Shown piece after piece: positions 1 to 5,136 of a stretch of DNA of 9,344 bases; positions within the stretch are counted from its first letter, which is position 1, and each line of letters starts with the position of its first letter. Source of the DNA: an uncultured Oscillospiraceae bacterium (lineage in GTDB: Bacteria > Bacillota > Clostridia > Oscillospirales > Oscillospiraceae); the NCBI GenBank assembly GCA_934515035.1, contig CAKSXP010000054.1, positions 1-9,344 of the forward strand, written 5' to 3'. A model generated the notes under the pieces. That model was not told the DNA's origin. It worked only from the letters and a program-made list of their open reading frames with translations, and did not search any database. Position numbers and translations under genes: made by a program.

Positions 1-1
1 T

Positions 2-397
2 CGAAGCCTTCGTGTGCTCGGCGCTTTTTATATCGTGGTGCTGGCGATATATCTCCTGTTTGAAAAGGCCGTTGTCAATTACCGTCCCGTGGTGATAGAA
101 GGCGTTTTGGAGGCGTCGTACCCGTCTTCGACTACAATGCTCGCGCTGTGCGTGATCCCGACGGCGATGATGCAGCTCAGAGCGCGCATCCGCAGCGCAT
201 CTGTCCGCAGAGCGGCCCTTGCGCTGCTTGCGGCGCTTGCCGTCTTCATGACGGTTGGACGGCTGCTATCCGGCGTGCATTGGCTGAGCGATATTGCCGG
301 CGGCGTGCTGCTGAGCGCGGGACTCGATGCACTGTACGCATTTGTCTGCAAGCTTCCGGACCGCGATTCGCGGGAGCAGGCGGACCCAGTGCTTTAA
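2..397 (+). CDS. PAP2-family membrane phosphatase, 5' partial
   Basis: The reading frame is open from the left edge, so the true start lies outside the window; the GTG at 14 is only the first possible start inside it. The visible 131 residues hold the PAP2 (type 2 phosphatidic acid phosphatase) signature: motif 1 as K-x6-RP (KAVVNYRP), motif 2 as YPSSTT, and motif 3 as GRLLSGVHWLSD, with the catalytic His and its partner Asp. Hydrophobic stretches flank these motifs, as expected for an integral membrane enzyme that dephosphorylates lipid phosphates or undecaprenyl pyrophosphate at the outer membrane face. Motif 2 differs from the usual PSGH: its histidine position is threonine. The C-terminal tail is short and polar. 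Family membership is well supported; the substrate cannot be read from sequence. A terminator follows directly. Confidence 0.85.
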   Translation, partial: RSLRVLGAFYIVVLAIYLLFEKAVVNYRPVVIEGVLEASYPSSTTMLALCVIPTAMMQLRARIRSASVRRAALALLAALAVFMTVGRLLSGVHWLSDIAGGVLLSAGLDALYAFVCKLPDRDSREQADPVL

Positions 398-433
398 CTG
401 AACAGCATTGGCAAAGGCCGGCGCAGAGACGCG

Positions 434-483
434 GGGCCGGTGATCCGATAGCCGGGAGACGGCACGGGTCATCGGCCCTTTTT
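434..483 (+). terminator. Intrinsic terminator of the PAP2 gene
   Basis: A 14-bp RNA stem pairs 434-447 with 465-478; 12 pairs are Watson-Crick and 2 are G-U. A smaller inner stem (GCCG at 451-454 with CGGC at 460-463) extends it. Five T residues follow at 479-483, then GTTT. The tail lies on the plus-strand side only, so it ends the PAP2 transcript. The minus-strand side has no T tract. Confidence 0.85.
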
Positions 484-492
484 GTTTGGCGG

Positions 493-510
493 GACGGCCG
501 CGCGGCCGTC
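493..510. repeat. Perfect 18-bp GC palindrome at the VWA stop codon
   Basis: The sequence GACGGCCGCGCGGCCGTC is its own reverse complement and spans the last base pairs around the TGA of the VWA gene (stop at 509-511). In RNA it could fold as a 7-bp stem with a GCGC loop. No T tract follows on either strand, so it is not a canonical terminator. It could protect the 3' end of the mRNA, or be chance in GC-rich DNA. Confidence 0.5.
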
Positions 511-1144
511 ATCTTCCGCGCTTTTGAACATCTGCGTCGATGCGGCGCTTCCAGTCGGGAGCGAGAGGCTTTGCCGAGCGGACACAGCACACGGCTTCGC
601 TGATGACCTCGTAGTTCAGCGCGGTACCCGCCTCGTCGCACTTGTAGTTCACCGCACGGTCAGCCCCGATGCCGAAACGCGCAGCTTCCTTTGCCGCGTC
701 GATATTCGCGCCGAGGAAAAGAAACTCCCAGCCGTATTTTGTCTTCTGGCGCTCGATCATTCTGCGCACCTTATCGTAGTCATAGCGGCGGCTGGCGTTT
801 TCGTAACCGTCGGTGGTGATGACGAACAGCGTCTTTTCCGGCACGTCCTCCCGGCGGGCGTATTTGTGGATATTCCCAATGTGATGTATCGCGCCGCCCA
901 CGGCGTCCAGAAGCGCCGTGCAGCCGCGGGTGAAGTATTCTTTCTCCGTCATGGGCGGGACCTTCTCCAGAGGCAGGCGGTCATGAATGACCGTGCTGTC
1001 GTTGTCAAAGAGCACGGTGGAAACAAGCGCTCCGCCCGCTTCTCTCTTCTGCTTTGCGATCATGGAGTTGAAGCCTCCGATAGTGTCCGCTTCCAGTCCG
1101 CTCATGGAGCCGCTGCGGTCGAGTATAAAAACCAGTTCTGTCAT
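509..1144 (-). CDS. VWA (von Willebrand factor A) domain protein with intact MIDAS
   Basis: The product is a 211-residue soluble protein consisting almost entirely of one VWA fold. The N terminus gives the first strand and the MIDAS motif DxSxS (D9, S11, S13 in VFILDRSGSM). The conserved threonine is T76 (RGCTALLD) and the second acidic ligand is D112 (VITTDG). All metal-site residues are present, so it should bind Mg2+ or Mn2+ and act as a protein-interaction module. There is no signal peptide or membrane segment, so it is cytoplasmic. The ATG at 1144 is chosen over the one at 1189 because the VWA strand begins at once and AAGGAGG lies 9 nt upstream. It is the last gene of the minus-strand macro-HD-VWA group, 98 nt after the HD gene. 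Its partner and role are unknown; similar stand-alone VWA proteins occur in stress and nucleotide-signal gene clusters (inference). Confidence 0.85.
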   Translation of the reverse strand: MTELVFILDRSGSMSGLEADTIGGFNSMIAKQKREAGGALVSTVLFDNDSTVIHDRLPLEKVPPMTEKEYFTRGCTALLDAVGGAIHHIGNIHKYARREDVPEKTLFVITTDGYENASRRYDYDKVRRMIERQKTKYGWEFLFLGANIDAAKEAARFGIGADRAVNYKCDEAGTALNYEVISEAVCCVRSAKPLAPDWKRRIDADVQKRGR

Positions 1145-1153
1145 AATAAAAAA

Positions 1154-1160
1154 CCTCCTT
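1154..1160 (-). promoter_or_regulatory. Shine-Dalgarno site fixing the VWA start
   Basis: AAGGAGG on the minus strand lies 9 nt before the ATG at 1144. It sits inside the reading frame of the longer candidate starting at 1189, which argues for the shorter protein. Confidence 0.8.
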
Positions 1161-1177
1161 CGTTTGATTACGCTTTG

Positions 1178-1183
1178 AGTATA
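1178..1183 (-). promoter_or_regulatory. Possible -10 element before the VWA gene
   Basis: TATACT on the minus strand matches a sigma-A -10 box, 33 nt before the VWA start codon. The region about 17 bp upstream (ACCTTT) is a poor -35 and there is no extended TG. It may be a weak internal promoter supplementing read-through from the macro promoter. Confidence 0.35.
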
Positions 1184-1204
1184 GCGCATCGGAAGGAGGG
1201 AAAG

Positions 1205-1221
1205 GTCGCCCGGCGGGCGAC
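1205..1221. repeat. GC-rich hairpin between the HD and VWA genes
   Basis: GTCGCCC at 1205-1211 pairs with GGGCGAC at 1215-1221 around a 3-nt loop. On the minus strand it is followed by CTTTCCC rather than a T run. It could be a weak attenuator or mRNA-stability element between the two genes, or an operator for the weak VWA promoter. Confidence 0.4.
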
Positions 1222-1242
1222 AAATATTCTGTTTTCGGGGCC

Positions 1243-1674
1243 TTATCTGATCTCTTCCAGATAGCGGATCGCCTGTAAATACTGCTCGTATTTCCCGGTC
1301 CGCGCGCCGTTTAGCCGCCGGGTGTCCGTGTTGTGGCGGAGATCCGCCAGCTTGACCCTGCGGGCGATGGGGTCCTTTGCAAGCTCCCTGACGTAGTCCA
1401 TATAGGGCACGCCTTTCGCATGGGTCAGCAGCCGCAGTGCGCGAATGACGGACTCCGGAAAGCCGGCACGGACCAGATAGTCGAATGAGTACTTATCGCC
1501 GTGATCCTCGATCACATCGTGCAGCAGGGCAGTGCAGACAGAGTCCTCATCATCCATCTGGACGGCAAGATAGAAGGGGTGGAATACATAGGGATATCCG
1601 CCCTTGTCCAGGTCGTCCTTGTGCGCGTCATACATGATAGCGCAGGCTTTTTTTACGAGATCGGAATAATACAT
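1243..1674 (-). CDS. Small HD-domain hydrolase of the RelA/SpoT (Mesh1-like) type
   Basis: This 143-residue protein is a single HD domain with no synthetase, TGS or ACT domain. Visible metal and catalytic residues are H32 (YVFHP), H52-D53 and E56-D57 (LLHDVIED), and D111 with N115 (VKLADLRHNTD). This pattern is that of the (p)ppGpp 3'-pyrophosphohydrolase domain of SpoT and of the small Mesh1-type hydrolases. A role in removing an alarmone or another 3'-phosphorylated nucleotide is therefore plausible, but the substrate is inferred. The ATG at 1674 has a GC-rich Shine-Dalgarno-like AAAGGGGCGG 6 nt upstream. The gene begins 33 nt after the stop of the macro-domain gene, which suggests co-transcription. 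It is soluble and cytoplasmic. Its length fits a complete stand-alone HD hydrolase, slightly shorter than typical Mesh1 proteins. Confidence 0.85.
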   Translation of the reverse strand: MYYSDLVKKACAIMYDAHKDDLDKGGYPYVFHPFYLAVQMDDEDSVCTALLHDVIEDHGDKYSFDYLVRAGFPESVIRALRLLTHAKGVPYMDYVRELAKDPIARRVKLADLRHNTDTRRLNGARTGKYEQYLQAIRYLEEIR

Positions 1675-1707
1675 CCGTGACCGCCCCTTTCGATTCCGGC
1701 GGGAGCC

Positions 1708-2718
1708 TTATGCTCCCAATAAGCTCTGGTCAAAGGCAAACAGCGCCTCGTTGATCTCGAATATATCGTATTTTTTGTGCACGATGAAATACTCGATGAT
1801 AACGTCGAACTTGCTGCTGGAACTGAGAGCGTATCCCGCGCGGGCAATGAGATCGCGGGTCTCTGCCAGATCCAGCTCCAGCGCTATGGCAAAGGCGATG
1901 GCCGTAGGCTTGGAGGGCCTGTAATCCGGATTGTTGCGTATCTTGGAGAACAGCTTTCGGTCCACATTGGCTTTTTTGTATACCTCGGAATCCTTTCTGC
2001 CGCTGCGGTCGATGAGCCTGAGCAGCGTTTCGGAGAATCCCGCATCCAGACGTTCCAGCATGTCGTCCAGCTCCCGGATGGACATGGAGGCCGCTGCAAA
2101 CTGCGGCGCGGCATCCTCGCAGACCGCCAGTGGCCGGTTTCCGAGAGTGTTTATCCGGCGCTGCTGCTCCAGCCGGGAGTCGGTGTGCGCGTCCGCATAG
2201 TGATCGTCGATATATTCGGCGATGTCCGCGAACAGCTTGCCGCTGATCTGATAGGCTTTGCGGTCGAAAATGACGAGATAGACCGTCATGTCGTTGTCCA
2301 TCAGAAATTCGCTGATGGCGTCCACCGCCACACGCAGAGCCTGGTCCTTTGGATAACCGAAGATACCCGAGGAGATGAGCGGGAAGGCCACCGTTTCGCA
2401 GCCGTGTTCCTTCGCCAGCGCAAGGCTCGTCCGGTAGCAGGAGACGAGCGTTTCCCGCTCGCCGCGGCCGCCGCCCTGCCACACGGGACCGACGGTATGG
2501 ATACCATAGCGGCAGGGCAGCCGGTATGCCCCGGTGATCTTTGAGCCGCCGGTTTTGCAGCCGCCAAGCGTCCTGCATTCGGCCAGCAGCTCCGGTCCCG
2601 CTGCCCGGTGGATGCAGCCGTCCACGCCGCCGCCGCCCAGCAGGGACTCGTTGGCCGCGTTGACGATGGCGTCCACGGCCATTTTTGTTATGTCATTGCG
2701 AACGATAATAAGAGGCAT
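1708..2718 (-). CDS. Macro-domain (ADP-ribose-binding) protein with C-terminal XRE-like HTH region
   Basis: The product has 336 residues. Residues 1-165 form a macro domain of the MacroD/YmdB class: NAAN at 20-23, GGGGVDG at 28-34, [12 protein letters not shown] at 54-65, HTVGP at 74-78 and SSGIFGYP at 116-123. These residues bind ADP-ribose, and this class removes mono-ADP-ribose from proteins or deacetylates O-acetyl-ADP-ribose. After a polar linker, residues 212-336 form an all-helical region. Residues 243-261 ([19 protein letters not shown]) look like helices 2 and 3 of a Cro/C1-type HTH, and a following helix resembles the rest of an XRE fold. The HTH reading is inference. The ATG at 2718 is preferred over the codon at 2784 because the macro fold begins there and AAAGGTG lies 5 nt upstream. 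First gene of the macro-HD-VWA group. It could be a deMARylase with a regulatory tail, or an ADP-ribose sensor. Confidence 0.85.
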   Translation of the reverse strand: MPLIIVRNDITKMAVDAIVNAANESLLGGGGVDGCIHRAAGPELLAECRTLGGCKTGGSKITGAYRLPCRYGIHTVGPVWQGGGRGERETLVSCYRTSLALAKEHGCETVAFPLISSGIFGYPKDQALRVAVDAISEFLMDNDMTVYLVIFDRKAYQISGKLFADIAEYIDDHYADAHTDSRLEQQRRINTLGNRPLAVCEDAAPQFAAASMSIRELDDMLERLDAGFSETLLRLIDRSGRKDSEVYKKANVDRKLFSKIRNNPDYRPSKPTAIAFAIALELDLAETRDLIARAGYALSSSSKFDVIIEYFIVHKKYDIFEINEALFAFDQSLLGA

Positions 2719-2723
2719 TTTAT

Positions 2724-2730
2724 CACCTTT
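2724..2730 (-). promoter_or_regulatory. Shine-Dalgarno site of the macro-domain gene
   Basis: AAAGGTG on the minus strand lies 5 nt before the ATG at 2718 and supports the short start over the 22-residue longer one. Confidence 0.65.
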
Positions 2731-2806
2731 ACAGAGGGCGTTGAATAAAAAATGCTCTGTCTCATGGCAGAACATAACACACACAACGCCTGTCAGCGCT
2801 GCCTAC

Positions 2807-2835
2807 AATATAGCACGGATGACCGAAAGAAGCAA
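2807..2835 (-). promoter_or_regulatory. Sigma-A-type promoter for the macro-HD-VWA genes
   Basis: On the minus strand, TTGCTT (2830-2835) and TATATT (2807-2812) are separated by exactly 17 bp, and a TG one base before the -10 makes it an extended -10 box. Transcription would start near 2800, giving a leader of about 80 nt before the macro gene. I see no terminator or riboswitch-like fold in that leader. Confidence 0.65.
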
Positions 2836-2893
2836 GGAAATGATAGAAAAACGCGCGCGGGGCTGATGACGGCGTTTACCGCGGATGCAGACC

Positions 2894-2922
2894 TTGCGCA
2901 TTTTCGGGCAGACTGGTACAAT
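2894..2922 (+). promoter_or_regulatory. Sigma-A-type promoter for the deformylase operon
   Basis: TTGCGC (2894-2899) and TACAAT (2917-2922) are 17 bp apart, with a TG one base before the -10. The expected start near 2929 leaves a leader of about 25 nt. It fires away from the macro promoter; the two -35 boxes are about 60 bp apart, so a single regulator could act on both. Confidence 0.65.
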
Positions 2923-2953
2923 ACAGTAAAGAACGGTTTGAGGGGGATATACG

Positions 2954-3364
2954 ATGGTCCGAGAGATATGCAAAGATGAGGTCTTTCTTGCGCGGAAGGC
3001 CGAACCCGCCAGAGCAGAGGATATGGACGCGGCGCGGGATCTGCTGGATACGCTGTCGGCTCACAGTGACGGCTGTGTGGGAATGGCGGCCAACATGATC
3101 GGCGTCTGCAAGAGGATCATAGCCTTTGACAATGAGGGCGAATATATGGTCATGTTCAACCCCGTTATCGTAAAGCGTTCCGGCGCGTATGAGGCGGAGG
3201 AGGGCTGTCTTTCTCTTACCGGAACGCGGAAAACGAAACGCTTTCAGACGGTCAAGGTGCAGTGGCAGAACGAGAAGTTCCAGACAAGGCTCAGGACCTT
3301 CACCGGCTGGACCGCGGAGATCATTCAGCACGAGATAGACCACTGTGACGGCATCATAATCTGA
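2954..3364 (+). CDS. def: Peptide deformylase-family protein with altered motif I
   Basis: This 136-residue protein matches the peptide deformylase fold, which removes the formyl group from N-terminal methionine of new proteins. Motif II is EEGCLSL with metal ligand C85; motif III is QHEIDHCDG, giving HExxH with H126, E127 and H130. These are the three metal ligands and the general base. Motif I, normally GxGLAAPQ, reads CVGMAANM (41-48): the catalytic glutamine that stabilises the transition state is Met48, with Asn47 beside it. The protein is shorter than the usual 150-190 residues and ends three residues after the HExxH helix region, so the C-terminal helix of type 1 enzymes is missing. 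AGGGGG lies 7 nt before the ATG. First of three plus-strand genes. It could be a true deformylase of a divergent clostridial subfamily, or a metal peptidase/amidase with another substrate. Confidence 0.85.
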   Translation: MVREICKDEVFLARKAEPARAEDMDAARDLLDTLSAHSDGCVGMAANMIGVCKRIIAFDNEGEYMVMFNPVIVKRSGAYEAEEGCLSLTGTRKTKRFQTVKVQWQNEKFQTRLRTFTGWTAEIIQHEIDHCDGIII

Positions 3365-3381
3365 CCGGCGTCTGCCGCCGG
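3365..3381 (+). repeat. Small intergenic hairpin after the deformylase gene
   Basis: CCGGCG at 3365-3370 pairs with CGCCGG at 3376-3381 around a 5-nt loop, starting at the base after the stop codon. It lacks a T tract, so it is not a convincing terminator; a stability or processing role is possible. Confidence 0.35.
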
Positions 3382-3391
3382 TATACTTTAC

Positions 3392-3400
3392 AGGAAAGGA
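3392..3400 (+). promoter_or_regulatory. Shine-Dalgarno site fixing the flavoprotein start
   Basis: AGGAAAGGA ends directly before the ATG at 3401 but 9 nt before the ATG at 3410. Only the second start has workable spacing, and it also matches the usual N terminus of the family. Confidence 0.75.
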
Positions 3401-3409
3401 ATGCTCCAA

Positions 3410-4027
3410 ATGAAGGTTTTGATCATCAACGGAAGTCCCAGAGCAAACGGCAATACAGCTGTCGCGCTGGAGGAAATGCGCCGGACATTCGCGGAAGAGG
3501 GCATAGAGACCGAGCTTGTGCAGGTGGGCAATCTGGCTGTGCGCGGCTGCATTGCCTGCAACCGCTGTGCGGAGCTTGGGAAATGTGTATTCGATGATGT
3601 GGTAAACGAGCTTGCGCCGAAGTTTGAAGAAGCGGACGGCCTTGTTGCCGCAAGCCCCGTCTACTATGCCTCCGCAAACGCCACGTTGATCGCCGTGCTG
3701 GACAGGCTCTTTTACAGCACCGGTTTTGACAAGACCATGAAGGTCGGCGCGGGCGTGGTGTGCGCCAGACGCGGCGGCTGTTCTGCCGCGTTTGATGAGC
3801 TGAACAAGTATTTCACCATTTCGGGAATGCCGGTGGTGTCCAGCCAGTATTGGAACTCGATCCACGGACTGATGCCGGGAGAGGCCGACAAAGACGAAGA
3901 GGGAAAGCAGACCATGCGTGTGCTGGCGAGAAACATGGCGTTTCTGATAAAGAGCATTGCCCTGGGCAAGGCGCAGTTCGGCCTGCCGAAAACCGAAGAA
4001 CACGTGAGTACGCATTTCATCAGATAA
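3410..4027 (+). CDS. NAD(P)H-dependent FMN reductase / iron-sulfur-flavoprotein-like protein
   Basis: The 205-residue product begins with the flavodoxin-like strand and phosphate-binding loop MKVLIINGSPRANGNT (1-16), which holds the FMN phosphate. Residues 47-59 carry C47-x2-C50-x2-C53-x5-C59, the compact cysteine motif of iron-sulfur flavoproteins that can bind a 4Fe-4S cluster. The SPVYYASANATL stretch in the middle is the second flavin-binding segment of the family. It is soluble and cytoplasmic. Its role would be electron transfer or reduction of quinones, azo or nitro compounds using a flavin; the physiological partner cannot be read. The gene begins 45 nt after the deformylase and ends 14 nt before the zinc-ribbon gene. 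The cluster itself is inferred: many clostridial reductases share these cysteines and not all have been shown to hold iron. Confidence 0.85.
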   Translation: MKVLIINGSPRANGNTAVALEEMRRTFAEEGIETELVQVGNLAVRGCIACNRCAELGKCVFDDVVNELAPKFEEADGLVAASPVYYASANATLIAVLDRLFYSTGFDKTMKVGAGVVCARRGGCSAAFDELNKYFTISGMPVVSSQYWNSIHGLMPGEADKDEEGKQTMRVLARNMAFLIKSIALGKAQFGLPKTEEHVSTHFIR

Positions 4028-4041
4028 AAGGAGAGCACGGC

Positions 4042-4269
4042 ATGACGATAAAGAGAGCCAGAAGAGTAAGAAACGTGCTGGTGATAGCCGGGGCCGGGAT
4101 CATGCTGCTGGCGTACATCTGGGAGCCGTTCATGTATATCGGCGCCATAACGGTGTTTTCGTGTCTGATCCCGCAGTTTCTGTTCATCAAATGCCCGCAT
4201 TGCGGCAAGCAGCTTGGAAAAAACGAGGGCGAGTTCTGCCAGTTCTGCGGCAAAAAGCTGGATGACTGA
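4042..4269 (+). CDS. Small membrane protein with C-terminal zinc ribbon
   Basis: This 75-residue protein starts with a basic segment (MTIKRARRVR), then has one long or two short hydrophobic helices across residues 11-49, then a C-terminal zinc ribbon with two knuckles, CPHC and CQFC. The four cysteines should bind one Zn2+, on the cytoplasmic side if the basic N terminus stays inside and there are two helices. AGGAG at 4029-4033 lies 8 nt before the ATG, inside the tail of the flavoprotein gene. It is the last gene of the deformylase-flavoprotein group; no terminator separates it from the proB promoter. I do not recognise a specific function. Such small ribbon proteins are common in Clostridia and often serve as docking or redox-sensitive modules, which is inference here. 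Confidence 0.75.
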   Translation: MTIKRARRVRNVLVIAGAGIMLLAYIWEPFMYIGAITVFSCLIPQFLFIKCPHCGKQLGKNEGEFCQFCGKKLDD

Positions 4270-4299
4270 GACCCGGCCGGCATCAACAGATAATGGGGA

Positions 4300-4329
4300 T
4301 TGAAATGGGCGCGGGAAGTATGCTATATT
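4300..4329 (+). promoter_or_regulatory. Extended -10 promoter of the proBAC operon
   Basis: TTGAAA (4300-4305) and TATATT (4324-4329) are separated by 18 bp, and TG at 4321-4322 gives an extended -10. Transcription would begin near 4336, leaving about 27 nt before the proB ATG. That is too short for a T-box or other leader riboswitch, so no tRNA-Pro attenuation is visible. Confidence 0.7.
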
Positions 4330-4350
4330 GAAAAAAACGGCAAATGCTTC

Positions 4351-4355
4351 GGAGG
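4351..4355 (+). promoter_or_regulatory. Shine-Dalgarno site fixing the proB start
   Basis: GGAGG lies 7 nt before the ATG at 4363. A TTG codon in the same frame at 4300 would add 21 residues but overlaps the promoter, so it is rejected as the start. Confidence 0.85.
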
Positions 4356-4362
4356 ATACATA

Positions 4363-5133
4363 ATGAAAATCGTTGTAAAAGTTGGAACATCGACGCTGGC
4401 GCATGCCAACGGCTGCCTGAACATAAGAAGAGTTGAGCAGCTGTGCAAGGTGCTCAGCGACCTGAAGAATTTCGGTATGGAGATCATTCTTGTCTCATCC
4501 GGAGCGATAGGCATGGGCGTGGGCAAGCTCTCGCTTAAAGAGCGCCCGTCCGACATGCCGACGAAGCAGGCAGCCGCCGCGGTGGGACAGTGCGAGCTGA
4601 TGTATACATATGACCGCCTGTTCTCGATGTACAGCCATACCGTCGCGCAGCTGCTGATAACCGGTTCCGACGTGAACCACAGGGACCGGTACGAAAACTT
4701 CCGCAATACGCTCGGACGGCTGCTGGAGCTCGGTGTTCTGCCCGTTATCAACGAAAACGACACCGTGGCCACGGATGAGATAGTCATCGGCGACAACGAC
4801 ACGCTGGCCGCGATCGTCGCGGTCGCGGTGGAGGCGGATATGCTCGTGCTGCTGTCCGATATTGACGGACTGTATACGGCCGATCCGCACAGGGATCCGG
4901 ATGCAAAGCTCATTCATCAGGTGGATGAGCTGACGGAAGAGGTGCTGGCGCTTGCCGGAGGAAAGGGAAGCGCGCTGGGCACGGGCGGTATGCAGACAAA
5001 GCTCCATGCCGCGCAGATATGCACCGCCGCCGGATGCGACATGATAATCTCAAACGGCAGCAGGCCGGAGTTGCTCTATGACATAGTCGAGGGCAAGAAC
5101 GTCGGGACCCGCTTTTTGGGAAAGAAGGGCTGA
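4363..5133 (+). CDS. proB: Glutamate 5-kinase, single-domain form
   Basis: ProB phosphorylates glutamate to gamma-glutamyl phosphate with ATP, the first and feedback-controlled step of proline synthesis. The 256 residues form one amino-acid-kinase domain. Landmarks are KVGTST (6-11) for ATP phosphate, VSSGAIGMG (44-52), the glutamate-binding NENDTV (130-135) and GDND (143-146), LLSDIDGLY (163-171), and GTGGMQTK (206-213). The protein stops just after the kinase domain; the C-terminal PUA domain found in the about 370-residue E. coli enzyme is absent. Single-domain ProB proteins are known and keep kinase activity. Start chosen at the ATG with GGAGG 7 nt upstream. Only 3 nt separate its stop from the proA start, so the two are translationally close. 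The function is near certain. Confidence 0.97.
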   Translation: MKIVVKVGTSTLAHANGCLNIRRVEQLCKVLSDLKNFGMEIILVSSGAIGMGVGKLSLKERPSDMPTKQAAAAVGQCELMYTYDRLFSMYSHTVAQLLITGSDVNHRDRYENFRNTLGRLLELGVLPVINENDTVATDEIVIGDNDTLAAIVAVAVEADMLVLLSDIDGLYTADPHRDPDAKLIHQVDELTEEVLALAGGKGSALGTGGMQTKLHAAQICTAAGCDMIISNGSRPELLYDIVEGKNVGTRFLGKKG

Positions 5134-5136
5134 TAA

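Noticed and set aside
148..603. A 151-codon plus-strand frame overlapping the PAP2 gene
   Set aside because: It runs through the PAP2 coding region and its terminator, and its Cys/Arg-rich composition is that of a shifted GC-rich frame.
482..1264. A 260-codon plus-strand open frame opposite the VWA gene
   Set aside because: The VWA frame has an intact MIDAS and a strong Shine-Dalgarno site; the plus frame shows neither a motif nor a ribosome binding site and ends beyond the VWA start.
2876..4015. A 379-codon minus-strand open frame opposite the deformylase and flavoprotein
   Set aside because: The protein is rich in His and Arg with no motif, and spans two well-supported genes and their intergenic gap.
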